Assembly: GCA_938010045.1 (NCBI GenBank)
Contig: CALLFZ010000017.1
Location: forward strand, 62,001 to 126,000
DNA: 64,000 bases
DNA from: an uncultured bacterium
GTDB lineage: Bacteria > Verrucomicrobiota > Kiritimatiellia > PWTM01
Direction: 5' to 3'
The translations under genes and the position numbers were made by a program. This document shows, one piece after another, positions 17,918-27,414 of the stretch (position 1 is the first letter of the stretch; the number at the start of each line of letters is the position of its first letter). Below the pieces are notes generated by a model. It was not told the origin of the DNA and made no database searches. It saw only the letters and a list, made by a program, of their open reading frames with translations.

Positions 17918-18808
17918 TCAGCCGAACACGACGGTGCGGTTGCGGTAGACAAGAATGCGGTGCTCGAGGTGGGCGCGAATGGCGCGCGCGAGCACGATCT
18001 TTTCGTTGTCGCGGCCCTTCCGGATCATGTCGGCCACAGAGTCTTTGTGCGAGATTCGGATCACGTCTTGCTCGATGATCGGGCCACGGTCGAGCTCGTC
18101 CGTGACATAGTGGCTCGTCGCGCCGACGATCTTCACTCCCCGTTCGTAGGCGGCGTGGTAGGGACGGGCCCCCGCAAAGGCGGGCAGGAACGAGTGATGA
18201 ATATTCAGGATGCGGTTCGGGTACCGAGCAATGAACGCGGGGCTCAGGATCTGCATATAACGGGCGAGCACGATGAAGTCAATGCGGTGAGTGTCCAACA
18301 GCTCAAGTTCCCGCTGCTCCTGTTCGAGCCGATTCTCGGGTGTTTTCGGAAACACGAACATGGGAATGCCGAACTGCGCGGCCACCGGCCGCAGGTCATC
18401 GCGGTTCGCGAACACCAGTGGAATCTCGACGGCCCATTCGCCCGACTGCCACCGCGCGAGGATGTCGTACAGACAGTGGGGTTCACGCGTGACCGCGATC
18501 GCCATGCGCTGACGCGTGCTCGCGTCTCGGATGTCCCAGGCCATCGAAAACCGAGCGGCCACCGGTGCAAACGCTGGAACGAATCCGGCCGCACCGAGCG
18601 AGAATCCTGACCGCGCGATTTCAACGCGCATAAAAAACATCTGGTCTTCGACCGCGACGTGCTGCTCGAGATCCAGGATGTTGCCCCCGTGCTCGGCGAT
18701 GAACGTGGTCACCGCGGCGACGATGCCGGGCCGGTCGGGACAGGATGCGAGCAGGACGAACGAGTCGGCGCATCCGGCGCGGCGCGCGGAACAGGTCGAC
18801 ACACTCAT
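17918..18808 (-). CDS. purU: formyltetrahydrofolate deformylase
   Basis: 296 residues from the ATG at 18808. An N-terminal ACT domain (SFVLLASCPDRPGIVAAV, about 15-95) is followed by the formyltransferase-like catalytic domain with the family stretch RYPNRILNIHHSFLPAF and GATSHYVTDELDRGPIIEQ. It hydrolyses 10-formyl-THF to formate and THF, balancing one-carbon units for purine synthesis. The reading frame stays open to 19699 upstream, antisense-like across bioD, but the ACT start and the ATGA overlap with bioD fix the true start. Confidence 0.95.
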   Translation of the reverse strand: MSVSTCSARRAGCADSFVLLASCPDRPGIVAAVTTFIAEHGGNILDLEQHVAVEDQMFFMRVEIARSGFSLGAAGFVPAFAPVAARFSMAWDIRDASTRQRMAIAVTREPHCLYDILARWQSGEWAVEIPLVFANRDDLRPVAAQFGIPMFVFPKTPENRLEQEQRELELLDTHRIDFIVLARYMQILSPAFIARYPNRILNIHHSFLPAFAGARPYHAAYERGVKIVGATSHYVTDELDRGPIIEQDVIRISHKDSVADMIRKGRDNEKIVLARAIRAHLEHRILVYRNRTVVFG

Positions 18809-19581
18809 GATCGCATTCTGGCGCCACCGGGCACGCGGTTCAATCGTTCGCGAACGGCGCAGGTCAGCAGCGGATACACCCAGCGCAGCATGGGAAGGCG
18901 AAGTGCTCGCAGAACGGTCGCCCGCGGCGCGCGGGCGAATCGGCACATGTACGGCAGGCGGCCGAGAACGGGCACGCCCCGTTGCCGAAGCGTGTCCAGA
19001 TTGTGGAGCATCAGCGGTGTCCATGCGCCGGGTGTGCTCTGAACCGCCACACAGCCGAGCAGGCGGAGGTGGCGCCGCGCGAGCGCCTCGACGCTCAGCA
19101 GCGTGTGGTTCAGCGTGCCCAACCCCGGTCGGATCGCGAGCAGGACCGGCAGGCCCGACTCGGCAATCAGGTCGAGCATGGTTCGGGATCCGTCGAGGGG
19201 CACGAGCAATCCGCCCGCCCCTTCGACGATGAGTCCGTCGGCGAATCGGGACATGAGGCAGAGCCCACGCACGATGCGAGACAGTCGAATTCGCACGCCG
19301 GCCAGTTCCGCAGCTCGGTGGGGTGAACTTCGAGACGGCAGAACGTACGGCTGCAGGTGGGGCAGCCATTCGGCGGCGGGGTGCCAGCCGGCGGCGCGCG
19401 CGACGAACGCGAGATCGCCGACCGGGCGCGACGGCCGGCCGCGGACGGGCCGCACTCCCGTTTGAACCGGTTTGGCGGCCATCCAATTGACACCAGCGAG
19501 GCGGCCCGCGGTCAACAGGACGGCCATGAGAGCGGTTTTCCCCACCCCCGTATCCGTGCCGCTGATGAAGAGGCCGCGCAT
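18805..19581 (-). CDS. bioD: dethiobiotin synthetase
   Basis: 258 residues from the ATG at 19581 (a GTG at 19587 is possible). The P-loop is SGTDTGVGKT (7-16), AAKPVQTGV carries the diaminopelargonate-binding lysine, and VEGAGGLLVPL is the third family motif. It closes the ureido ring of biotin using ATP and CO2. It overlaps purU by four bases and no other bio gene is in the window. The C-terminal 40 residues are longer and more basic than usual. Confidence 0.9.
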   Translation of the reverse strand: MRGLFISGTDTGVGKTALMAVLLTAGRLAGVNWMAAKPVQTGVRPVRGRPSRPVGDLAFVARAAGWHPAAEWLPHLQPYVLPSRSSPHRAAELAGVRIRLSRIVRGLCLMSRFADGLIVEGAGGLLVPLDGSRTMLDLIAESGLPVLLAIRPGLGTLNHTLLSVEALARRHLRLLGCVAVQSTPGAWTPLMLHNLDTLRQRGVPVLGRLPYMCRFARAPRATVLRALRLPMLRWVYPLLTCAVRERLNRVPGGARMRS

Positions 19582-19617
19582 ATGCACAATGGCGATACTT
19601 TATGTATTGTGATCGCG

Positions 19618-20082
19618 ATGAGCGACACCGCCCAGCATGCGTCCAGTGTCCACGTGTTGGGGCGGGCGTTGGCGCTGGTTCAGATGGCCCTGCTCGCAAG
19701 CCTCGTGGTTACGGCACCGTGGCGGCGGCCCGGGTGGCCGTCGCTCGTGCTGATTGGTTTGGGCATCGCGCTCGGCGGGTGGGCAATCGCGACGATGGGG
19801 TGGACGAAGGTGTCGGTGTGGCCCGAGCCGCCGAGAGAGGCGACGACCGTGCAGCGCGGTCCCTATGCGTTGATTCGGCACCCGATGTACTCGGCCGCAC
19901 TGCTCGCCGCGGCGGGCCTGGCCTGGCACGGCGGAGGGGGGATCCGTTGGGTCGCATGGGCGGCGTTGGCGACCGTGCTCGGGGCCAAGGCTCGAATCGA
20001 GGAACGGCTCCTGAAGCGGCGGTTTCCCGAGTATGACGCCTACGCCGCCCGAACGTGGCGCTGGATTCCGTACGTGTGGTAA
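19618..20082 (+). CDS. isoprenylcysteine carboxyl methyltransferase-like membrane protein
   Basis: 154 residues with about four membrane helices. The family signature is RGPYALIRHPMYSA in the middle and EERLLKRRFPEYDAYAARTW at the end, the NnrU/ICMT-like SAM-binding pattern. Bacterial members methylate lipids or small substrates at the membrane; the true substrate is unknown. The gene is divergent from bioD with only 36 bases between starts, and the AT-rich TATGTATTGT there probably carries part of both promoters, so the leader must be very short. Confidence 0.85.
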   Translation: MSDTAQHASSVHVLGRALALVQMALLASLVVTAPWRRPGWPSLVLIGLGIALGGWAIATMGWTKVSVWPEPPREATTVQRGPYALIRHPMYSAALLAAAGLAWHGGGGIRWVAWAALATVLGAKARIEERLLKRRFPEYDAYAARTWRWIPYVW

Positions 20083-20089
20083 GCCCCGT

Positions 20090-20920
20090 ATGCGGACCCC
20101 TTCCAGGCACGCGCGTCGGCGGGGCTCTCGATGGATCACTCTGCTCACCGATTTTGGCGCGGCCGACGCCTACGTCGCCGCCATGAAAGGGGTGATCGCG
20201 ACCGTCGCGCCGCGTGCACAGGTTGCGGATGCGGCCCATGCCATCCCGCGCGGAGACATCGCCGCGGGCGCGTGGGTGTTGTCCCAGTACTGGAACTGGT
20301 GGCCGCCCGGCACGATTCATGTCGCCGTGGTGGACCCCGGCGTCGGAACCGCTCGCATGCCGCTCCTCGCGCAGGCAGATGGCCGTTGGCTCATCGCCCC
20401 GGACAATGGCTTGCTGAGCGGCGTCGCCTCGGAGGCCCGTGCCTTCCGTGCATGGCGTCTGAACGTCCCCGGCGAGGAACGCGCGATCTCCAACACATTT
20501 CATGGACGCGACGTCTTTGCCGTCGCCGCGGCGCGCCTCGCATCGGGAGCGTCATGGCGGCGTCTGGCGCGGGAACGCATCGAGATCTGTCATTTGCCGG
20601 ACTGGCGGGCTCCGGAACGATGCCCCGACGGCGTCATTTCGGGGACTATCCTGCACGTCGACCGATTCGGAAATGCCATCACGAACCTCCGCGCGAACGA
20701 TTTGCCGCCAGCTGCATGGCTGTTGAGCGCAGGTCGGTTCCGCGCGCGGCGCCTTCACCGCACCTACGGCGACGTCGCGCCCGCACGGCCGCTGGTGTAT
20801 ATTGGATCGTCCGGCCGTTTGGAGCTCGCCGTCCGGGATGGCTCCGCCGCAGCCCGGTACGGCCTCCGTCGCGGAGGACGGGTGAGCGTACGACCCCTAC
20901 GCACACGGCCAACGGCGTGA
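20090..20920 (+). CDS. SAM hydroxide adenosyltransferase (DUF62)
   Basis: 276 residues. Family motifs appear in order: TLLTDFG near the start, [30 protein letters not shown] and [11 protein letters not shown]. The family (related to fluorinase and chlorinase) hydrolyses S-adenosylmethionine to adenosine and methionine; the halogenase-specific insert is absent. The start at 20090 follows the methyltransferase-like gene by seven bases. The pairing of two SAM-using proteins may be chance. Confidence 0.9.
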   Translation: MRTPSRHARRRGSRWITLLTDFGAADAYVAAMKGVIATVAPRAQVADAAHAIPRGDIAAGAWVLSQYWNWWPPGTIHVAVVDPGVGTARMPLLAQADGRWLIAPDNGLLSGVASEARAFRAWRLNVPGEERAISNTFHGRDVFAVAAARLASGASWRRLARERIEICHLPDWRAPERCPDGVISGTILHVDRFGNAITNLRANDLPPAAWLLSAGRFRARRLHRTYGDVAPARPLVYIGSSGRLELAVRDGSAAARYGLRRGGRVSVRPLRTRPTA

Positions 20921-20936
20921 ATCGGGAGCATCGCTG

Positions 20937-22601
20937 GTGAAAATCCGTCGTTCATTGGCCCGCGAGATCCGGGCACTGGTGGCCCATAGACGTGAGATGC
21001 GAAACGTTCATCTGCGGGAGCTCTTCGCCTCCGATCCGGAGCGGGCGCGTCGTTTTTCGCTCGAGGTCGGTGATCTGTGGATCGATTATTCGAAGAATCT
21101 CGTGACCGACCAGACAATGGCGCTGCTGTTCGAGCTTGCGGAGCGGGCGGACGTGCGAGGCGCGGCACGGGAGATGTTCGCGGGCCGGCCGATTAACCTG
21201 ACCGAGAAGCGCGCGGTCCTGCACATTGCTCTGCGCGCGCCCGCGGACGCCGTCATCCGCGTGCAAGGTCACAATGTCGTTCCGGAGGTCCACGCGGTCC
21301 TCGCACGCATGGCGGCGTTCGCAGAGGCCGTGCGCAGCGGCGCGTGGCGGGGCTGTACGGGCCGCCCGATCCGGCACGTGATTAACATCGGCATCGGCGG
21401 CTCAGATCTCGGTCCCGCCATGGCCACGGCGGCACTGCGACCGTTCGCGGCGCGGCATCTCAACGTCGCGTTCGTCTCCAACGTCGACGGCACGCATCTG
21501 GCGGAGACCGTGCGAGATCTCGATCCGGAAGAGACGCTGTTCATCATCGCATCGAAGACCTTCACCACCGAAGAGACGATGACGAACGCGCGCAGTGCCC
21601 GCTCCTGGCTGCTCAGCCGGCTCGGGCAGGCGGATGGCGCGGTGGCCCGGCATTTCGTGGCGGTGTCCACGCAGCGCGACCGCGTGGCCGAGTTCGGCAT
21701 CGACCCCGCGAACATGTTTCCGTTCTGGGACTGGGTGGGCGGTCGCTACTCGCTATGCAGCGCCATCGGACTCCCCCTCATGATTGCGATCGGCCCGGAC
21801 CGCTTCCGCGAAATGCTCGACGGATTCCGCCGCATCGATCTGCACTTCCTCGAAACACCGTTCGAGCGCAATGGACCAGTGATCCTGGCGCTGCTCGGAA
21901 TCTGGTACAACAACGTCTGGGGTGCCGAAACCCACGCGATCCTGCCCTACGACCAATATCTGGCGCGTTTTCCGGCGTACTTGCAGCAGGCGGACATGGA
22001 GAGCAACGGCAAGCGCGTGGACCGGCTTGGCCGCCCGGTCCGGTGGCAGACAGGACCGATCGTATGGGGCGAACCCGGCACGAACGGCCAACATGCCTTC
22101 TATCAGTTGATTCATCAGGGCACGAAGCTCGTGCCGTGCGACTTCATCGGCTTTTGCCGCACCCAGAACCCGATCGGCGACCACCACGACCGGCTCATGG
22201 CGAACTTCTTCGCACAAACCGAGGCGCTCGCATTCGGCAAAACGGCGGAGGAGGTCGCCGCCGAGGGCGTACCCCCGGAGCTCGTGCCACACCGCGTCTT
22301 TCCCGGGAATCGCCCCACGACGTCCATCCTCGCCGATGAGCTGACCCCCTCGACGCTCGGCGAATTAATCGCGCTCTACGAGCACAAGATTTTCACACAG
22401 GGCGTGATCTGGAACATTTGTTCGTTCGACCAGTGGGGAGTCGAGCTCGGCAAACAACTGGCGCGCCGGATCCTGCCCGAGCTGCAAAGCGAGACGGAGC
22501 CGTCGTTACAACATGACAGTTCGACCAATTTGTTGATTCGCCGCTATCGTGAACGCCGGCTTCGAAGTGGGCGGCCGGCAGCGGGGCCGTCCGCGGAGTG
22601 A
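20937..22601 (+). CDS. pgi: glucose-6-phosphate isomerase
   Basis: 554 residues, a standard length for the long form. Signature one is [17 protein letters not shown], signature two is [13 protein letters not shown], and the catalytic glutamate/histidine regions are [16 protein letters not shown]. It interconverts glucose-6-P and fructose-6-P and so links glycogen synthesis (glgA at 43663) and glycolysis. The start is GTG at 20937 with GGGAG upstream. The lipoprotein gene follows after five bases. Confidence 0.97.
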   Translation: MKIRRSLAREIRALVAHRREMRNVHLRELFASDPERARRFSLEVGDLWIDYSKNLVTDQTMALLFELAERADVRGAAREMFAGRPINLTEKRAVLHIALRAPADAVIRVQGHNVVPEVHAVLARMAAFAEAVRSGAWRGCTGRPIRHVINIGIGGSDLGPAMATAALRPFAARHLNVAFVSNVDGTHLAETVRDLDPEETLFIIASKTFTTEETMTNARSARSWLLSRLGQADGAVARHFVAVSTQRDRVAEFGIDPANMFPFWDWVGGRYSLCSAIGLPLMIAIGPDRFREMLDGFRRIDLHFLETPFERNGPVILALLGIWYNNVWGAETHAILPYDQYLARFPAYLQQADMESNGKRVDRLGRPVRWQTGPIVWGEPGTNGQHAFYQLIHQGTKLVPCDFIGFCRTQNPIGDHHDRLMANFFAQTEALAFGKTAEEVAAEGVPPELVPHRVFPGNRPTTSILADELTPSTLGELIALYEHKIFTQGVIWNICSFDQWGVELGKQLARRILPELQSETEPSLQHDSSTNLLIRRYRERRLRSGRPAAGPSAE

Positions 22602-22606
22602 GCAAC

Positions 22607-22885
22607 ATGAACCAGCGAACAGTTCGGCGGATGCTAAGCGCACTGATGGTGGCGGCCGCGCTGGCCGGCGCGGGTTGCGGCGCATCGACACCGCAGGGCT
22701 TGCCCAAAGGCCAGCGCTATGTGATGCAGTGCCGTAAGGACGGCCACGAATTTGAAATGACGCCCGACGAGATGAACGCGGCATTTGCGCGAGGGGAGGT
22801 TCGCGGGTCGGGCGATGGCGTGGACCTGTTTCGCTGTCCGAAGTGCGGAGCCTACGCGGCCCAGCAGATCATCAAGGAGAATTGA
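22607..22885 (+). CDS. small zinc-ribbon lipoprotein
   Basis: 92 residues. The signal sequence ends in LAGAGC with C24 as the lipid-modified cysteine. The mature part has QCRKDGHEFEM and later FRCPKCGAY, giving three cysteines and a histidine that could bind one zinc. GGAG lies eight bases upstream of the ATG. It is three bases before a prepilin gene; in Verrucomicrobiota such small zinc-ribbon proteins sit beside prepilin-like genes, but no function is known. Confidence 0.75.
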   Translation: MNQRTVRRMLSALMVAAALAGAGCGASTPQGLPKGQRYVMQCRKDGHEFEMTPDEMNAAFARGEVRGSGDGVDLFRCPKCGAYAAQQIIKEN

Positions 22886-22888
22886 ACG

Positions 22889-23692
22889 ATGCGGTGCCGG
22901 ACTGGGTTCACGCTCGTCGAGCTGCTGGCGGTCATCGGCATCATCGGCATTCTCATGATGCTCATTTCGCCGCAGATTGGGCAGGCGATTGCACGCGCGC
23001 GGGAGACGGCCTGTCGGAACAACATGTCCATGTTCCTGAAGGCCGCCATGGCGTTCGCCTCGGACAATAACGGACTCATGGCGTCGGCGTGGAGCCGCGG
23101 TCCGCAGGCGACCAACGACTGGCAGATGTGTTTCATCGGGCAGGAACTGTTTCCGACCGGCGTGACCGTCAGTTCCGAGTGGCCCCAGGGCAAACTGGGG
23201 TCTTTGTTGAACTATCTTGGCGGTGGCGACACGGTCCGGCGGCTCAGCCGCTGCCCTGGCTTGCGCCCCGGTCCTCTGCGGAGCGGAACCGGTAGCAACG
23301 GTTATTTTGACTACGCGATGTTCGAGATCTTTGCTGGCGCAAAGCAGTCGCGGATGCCGACGCGCGCGCGGGTGGATCTCGGGCGCGGGCTGGAAGATGT
23401 GCCGTGTCCATGGTTCGTCGAGGAGGACCCGGCGGAGTTTCTGAACGCAGGCTATATTCAGCCGTTCCACAAATCCACCGACCGCCTTGGCGCGTGGCAT
23501 CGAGGACGGGGAAACATCGGCACGCCAGAGGGTGCCGTGGTGGCGATCGGTCCCGGACGGAAAACGGGCGGTGTGTTCAAAAATCCGCGGTCCCAGGACT
23601 GGCGAGCACGGGCGCCGTCCGGCACTGAGGTGCAGCTGTACAATTCTGCCGTGGCTGGCCCAACCGGTTGGGGCTGGTGGAATCGGCAGTAA
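22889..23692 (+). CDS. prepilin-like protein (DUF1559 style)
   Basis: 267 residues with the textbook N-terminus RTGFTLVELLAVIGIIGI (prepilin peptidase site after G6, glutamate at +5, hydrophobic helix). The body carries CRNNMSMFLKAAMAFASDN, the RCPGLRP segment and a C-terminal WHRGRGNIGTPEGAVVAIG region comparable to the H-x-DG block of this family. It should be cleaved and built into, or exported by, a pseudopilus system. Transcribed with the zinc-ribbon lipoprotein. Confidence 0.88.
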   Translation: MRCRTGFTLVELLAVIGIIGILMMLISPQIGQAIARARETACRNNMSMFLKAAMAFASDNNGLMASAWSRGPQATNDWQMCFIGQELFPTGVTVSSEWPQGKLGSLLNYLGGGDTVRRLSRCPGLRPGPLRSGTGSNGYFDYAMFEIFAGAKQSRMPTRARVDLGRGLEDVPCPWFVEEDPAEFLNAGYIQPFHKSTDRLGAWHRGRGNIGTPEGAVVAIGPGRKTGGVFKNPRSQDWRARAPSGTEVQLYNSAVAGPTGWGWWNRQ

Positions 23693-23842
23693 TCGTTCAT
23701 GTCCGCGATGCCCACGTCGCGGTGACCGTCCATCGGACTGGGGTCGAGTTGGCGGTCCATGAACGGGGTGAAGCTGTACCGCCGGCGGTGCGCACCGTCA
23801 CCATAACGCGGTGGCCGTGTCCGCTCGAACGAACGCCCTTCG

Positions 23843-23872
23843 CCTCGCATTCGGCGAACAACGAATGCGGGG
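23843..23872. terminator. hairpin between convergent genes
   Basis: CCTCGCATTCG pairs with CGAATGCGGGG (11 pairs, one of them G-T) around an eight-base loop. It lies 23 bases beyond the ppiD-like stop and about 150 bases beyond the prepilin stop. There is no T-run, so it is a weak candidate for a bidirectional terminator or RNA-stabilising structure. Confidence 0.35.
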
Positions 23873-23895
23873 TGGAAAGGTCGCGCGCCGGACAG

Positions 23896-25689
23896 TTAGG
23901 AGTCGGGAGGACCGTCGTCGTCGCTTCGCTGCGATTCCACGTTGGCGGCGCGTGCGCCGCCGATTCGATCTTGCAGATTTCCGCGCTTCAAGAGCTCGGC
24001 TTCGAATGCGCGATGATAGGACGCCTCGCGTTCGCGCAGGATGAGGTCCGCGATGCTACGGCTCATGTCCATCAGACGCCCCGGAGGTGCAGGCGTGCGG
24101 GCGATCACTCTCGCGATCAGACGCGTCGCACCATCGTTCTCGCCGCGAATCACAGGGGTGTACTCTCCGGCGTTGCAGGTGGCCAGCTCGCCCATCAGAC
24201 GTTCGACGGCAGGGTAGTTCGTCGGGGTGTGGGTGGCCGTGAATTCGGGTGGGCGGTGAACCGGCAGGTTCCAGCGGGCGGCGGCCGCCTCGAGCGTGAG
24301 CGTGCCGGCGCGAAGATCGGTGAGTAACGACTCTGCGAGAGCATCCAGAGCTGCGGTGATCGCCTCTTCTCGTGCATCGCGCTCCACCTCGGCCCGTACT
24401 TCGTCCAGCTCGGGAATTCTCGGTGGGAAGCGTTCCTTCAGCCACAGCACATAGTAGCCATCGCGACCGCGCACTGGCGAGCTGAACCGTTGGTCGGGGT
24501 CCATCCGAAGTTCAAACGCAGCGCGGTTGAACCGCTCGCCGGCGTCGACCGTGGCCAGCGGCACGTTCCGCAGAAGCGGCGGCGTTTCACGAACCTCGAC
24601 TCCAAACTGGCGCGCGGCCTCCTCGAACGATAGCGGAGGCGTGGGGCGATCCGGTGAAATGCGTCCGATGAATTCAAGTGCGAGCTGTTCAGCGCGGTCC
24701 AGCGCCATGCGCCGCCGCAGCGCCTCGACAATCTGGGGCTGAACCTCCGCCAACGGCCGAACCGTTCGGACCTGCTGCGTCGTGATCTGGACCGTGGTCG
24801 TGGCACTGGTCGCGGGGTCGCCGGGCGCGGCCAAACCCACCAGCGTGTTGGTCACGATCTCCGGCAACTCGACGGTGAACTCCGCCCGGTGCTCGTCGTA
24901 GTAGTCCTCAATGTCAGTCGTTGCGGGCGGCGGAATCTCCTTCAACTGATCCTCCGCGCGAAAGTGCACGTACTGCACGATCACCCGCGGCGGTACCTCG
25001 TAGTTGGACTTGTGACGTGCAAAGTACTCTTCGATCTGCGCATCGGTGACCTTTACCTCATTCTCGACGACGGCGCGCGGGATCTCGAGGTACTCAATTT
25101 GGAACTTGTCCTCGATCACCGAGAAAACTCGCGCGACGTCAGCGGGCGGGGCCAACACCGCTTGGGCGGTGACCATCCGCAGCCGCTGGAGGGTGAGCTC
25201 CTGCGCGACGTGGTCTTCAAAAAACGCCTGGTCGGTTTGGGTCTCGCCCAAGAGGCGACGAACAAAATCCCTGTACAACTCAAGGCGAAACCGGCCCTCG
25301 TGCTGGAACATCGGTTGGGCGCGGATGGTTTCTTGAACCTCGTCCGATGGGATCGTGATGCCGAGTCGAGCGGCTTCTCGGAGCGCCGCGATCCGCTGCC
25401 ATGCTAACTGGCGCAGCGTGGGCTCGGTTCGCTCGTCCATCGGGGGCAGCTGGCCCGTGGCCGTGAGTGCCACCGCCAGCCGGACGTGCTGTAGGGCGTC
25501 CCAGTATTCGGACCGCGAGACCGGACGGCCATCGAGTATGCCGGCGGCGCCACGTTCGCGTTCCTCTCGTCCCGAGAAGAGGAACGGTGTTCCCCAGATC
25601 ACGAACGAGAATACGATGACCACGAGGAAAATGATCCAGGTCAGCCGTGACTGAATCATCGTGTGAAACTTACCAATCCACATCGGCAT
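23896..25689 (-). CDS. PpiD/SurA-like membrane-anchored periplasmic chaperone
   Basis: 597 residues from the ATG at 25689 (GGAAGG upstream). A single membrane helix (LTWIIFLVVIVFSFVIWG, about 14-31) anchors a large periplasmic part: a SurA_N-like helical region (about 45-190), a middle region starting VPPRVIVQYVHFRAEDQL, a rotamase-like stretch with LLRNVPLATVDAG and FSSPVRGRDGYYVLWLKER, and a helical C-terminus. PpiD proteins help folding of exported and outer-membrane proteins. The prolyl isomerase active site is not clearly kept. Confidence 0.85.
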   Translation of the reverse strand: MPMWIGKFHTMIQSRLTWIIFLVVIVFSFVIWGTPFLFSGREERERGAAGILDGRPVSRSEYWDALQHVRLAVALTATGQLPPMDERTEPTLRQLAWQRIAALREAARLGITIPSDEVQETIRAQPMFQHEGRFRLELYRDFVRRLLGETQTDQAFFEDHVAQELTLQRLRMVTAQAVLAPPADVARVFSVIEDKFQIEYLEIPRAVVENEVKVTDAQIEEYFARHKSNYEVPPRVIVQYVHFRAEDQLKEIPPPATTDIEDYYDEHRAEFTVELPEIVTNTLVGLAAPGDPATSATTTVQITTQQVRTVRPLAEVQPQIVEALRRRMALDRAEQLALEFIGRISPDRPTPPLSFEEAARQFGVEVRETPPLLRNVPLATVDAGERFNRAAFELRMDPDQRFSSPVRGRDGYYVLWLKERFPPRIPELDEVRAEVERDAREEAITAALDALAESLLTDLRAGTLTLEAAAARWNLPVHRPPEFTATHTPTNYPAVERLMGELATCNAGEYTPVIRGENDGATRLIARVIARTPAPPGRLMDMSRSIADLILREREASYHRAFEAELLKRGNLQDRIGGARAANVESQRSDDDGPPDS

Positions 25690-25781
25690 GGCGTCGTACC
25701 TTCCATCCGCCCCGACGGCGGAAGCCATGGATGATGTCCGGATCGAAGGGGCCGGTCAAACCCGTTGGGCGCCGATTCGCC

Positions 25782-27329
25782 TCAGGGCGCCACTGGCTTC
25801 GGGGCGATCTCTGGACCGCTCCCTCGCCCGCGGCGACCTCGGCGCCCGTCAAGGACAGTGAGATGATGGGGCCGCATGGGGCGGCCGCGATAGACGGGTT
25901 GTACCCATCCGAGAGGGCGGCTCTCGAGGAAATCGGACCGCAGTTCGTCCGGGACTTGCTCAGATTTCGCCACGAAGAGTACCCGGTTCACGTCGTGCCG
26001 ATCGCGGTAGCCGGGCCAAAACGCAAATTGATGTTTAGGTGGATCCGAGGGCGGGGTGTACACGGGGGGATGATGGGGGGTGTAGTAGGTGAGCAGCGCG
26101 GCCAGCTGGTATCCGCCCGCCACGACCGCGTCGCATTGCTCGCGCCGACGCACCTCGTCGACGCGCGCGGCCAGATCGCGCGCCCCGCCGATGCGGCGGA
26201 AGCGATCATTCCCGAACACCCACGGCCCCAGCAAGACGACGTGGGCGCCGAGGGCGAGGACCGCATGTGCGGCGACCATGCGGCGGGCAGTGTGTCTCAG
26301 TCCCGCTGCACGTTGTACGGCGGAGCACCACAGCACCGCCAGCAGCACGGGCGTCATCGCGAGGGCGGGGGCGGTCCAGTTGGGTTCCCATTCCCCATTC
26401 AGGCTGACCACCGCATAGCCCAGCGGCAACGGCACGATGAAGGCCGCCAGAAAACGGAGGGTGGCCGCCTCGACCCATCGCCGGTGGCGACGAATTCCCT
26501 CGATCAGCGCCCACGCATAAACGGGAGAGATCACGGCGGCCTGTGTGGCGAGGAATGCAAGCATCGCGGGGACGTCGCCACGAAACGGTTGGTCGAGGGC
26601 GCCGCGGGTGCCGAGGTGATGAAGCGTGACCCAGCCGTGTCGCAAGTTCCACAGCAGCGGGGGAACGAGACCGAGCAGTCCGATCGCGGCCGCCGCCCAC
26701 AGGCCGGGCCGCCGAAGGCGGCGACGATCGGGCCAGACGGCGGCGGCGATCGCAAAACTGAGCAGCTCGGCGAGATTCGTGAATTTCGCGAGGGTGCCGG
26801 CCGCGACAGCCAATCCCGCAACGATCCAGTGGCGAAGGCGACCGGTCCGCAATGCCTCGAGGGCCGCCACCGCGCCGACGAGCCACGCGGCGACGCTAAG
26901 CGGATCGATCGTCATGAGCACGCTGCCGGCCAGCAGAATGGGCATCGTCGCAGCAATCAGTAGCGTCCACAGGGCAGCCTGCGGAGAATGCAGGCGGCGC
27001 GAGAGTCCATAGAGCGCCCAGCTCGAGACCGCCGAGGCGACGACGGCTGGCAGCCGAACCGCCCATTCCGCATCGCCGAACATCCGAGTGGCCGCCGCAA
27101 TGGCCCAGGCGACGCCGGGCCCCTTGCTGTAGTATCCAATGTCGAGGCGTCGCGACCAGAGCCAGTAGTAGGCTTCGTCACCCGCCAGCTCCAACGAAGC
27201 CGCGAAAACCGCACGTGCGACGGTGAGCGCCGCGACGAACAACGCGGCGCGCCATGCGATCGCCTTGGATTCCGATTCCGGCGAGTGGTCGGCGAACGAC
27301 TGGACCGTGACCCCCATATCGGCGAACAT
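25782..27329 (-). CDS. GT39/ArnT-like membrane glycosyltransferase
   Basis: About 515 residues with ten or more membrane helices. The first periplasmic loop carries ELAGDEAYYWLWSRRLDIGYY, the DE motif of dolichyl/undecaprenyl-phosphate mannosyltransferase-like (PMT_2) enzymes, followed by KGPGVAWA. Members transfer a sugar from a polyprenyl phosphate to lipid A, a protein or another lipid; the acceptor cannot be told. The start may be ATG 27329 or 27317. An open extension to 27548 runs antisense into moxR and is rejected. Divergent from moxR. Confidence 0.88.
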   Translation of the reverse strand: MFADMGVTVQSFADHSPESESKAIAWRAALFVAALTVARAVFAASLELAGDEAYYWLWSRRLDIGYYSKGPGVAWAIAAATRMFGDAEWAVRLPAVVASAVSSWALYGLSRRLHSPQAALWTLLIAATMPILLAGSVLMTIDPLSVAAWLVGAVAALEALRTGRLRHWIVAGLAVAAGTLAKFTNLAELLSFAIAAAVWPDRRRLRRPGLWAAAAIGLLGLVPPLLWNLRHGWVTLHHLGTRGALDQPFRGDVPAMLAFLATQAAVISPVYAWALIEGIRRHRRWVEAATLRFLAAFIVPLPLGYAVVSLNGEWEPNWTAPALAMTPVLLAVLWCSAVQRAAGLRHTARRMVAAHAVLALGAHVVLLGPWVFGNDRFRRIGGARDLAARVDEVRRREQCDAVVAGGYQLAALLTYYTPHHPPVYTPPSDPPKHQFAFWPGYRDRHDVNRVLFVAKSEQVPDELRSDFLESRPLGWVQPVYRGRPMRPHHLTVLDGRRGRRGRGSGPEIAPKPVAP

Positions 27330-27414
27330 GTTAGGGTTCGCGCAACGAACGGCCAAGTCGCGCCCCTCCGGCCGTGGGCGGCGACTCGAGGCGCGAACCT
27401 GAAGGAACCGGCGC

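Noticed and set aside
17918-19699. 593-residue frame on the minus strand
   Set aside because: Only the last 296 residues match PurU. The upstream half lies in an alternative frame across bioD and has no domain; the ACT start at 18808 is clear.
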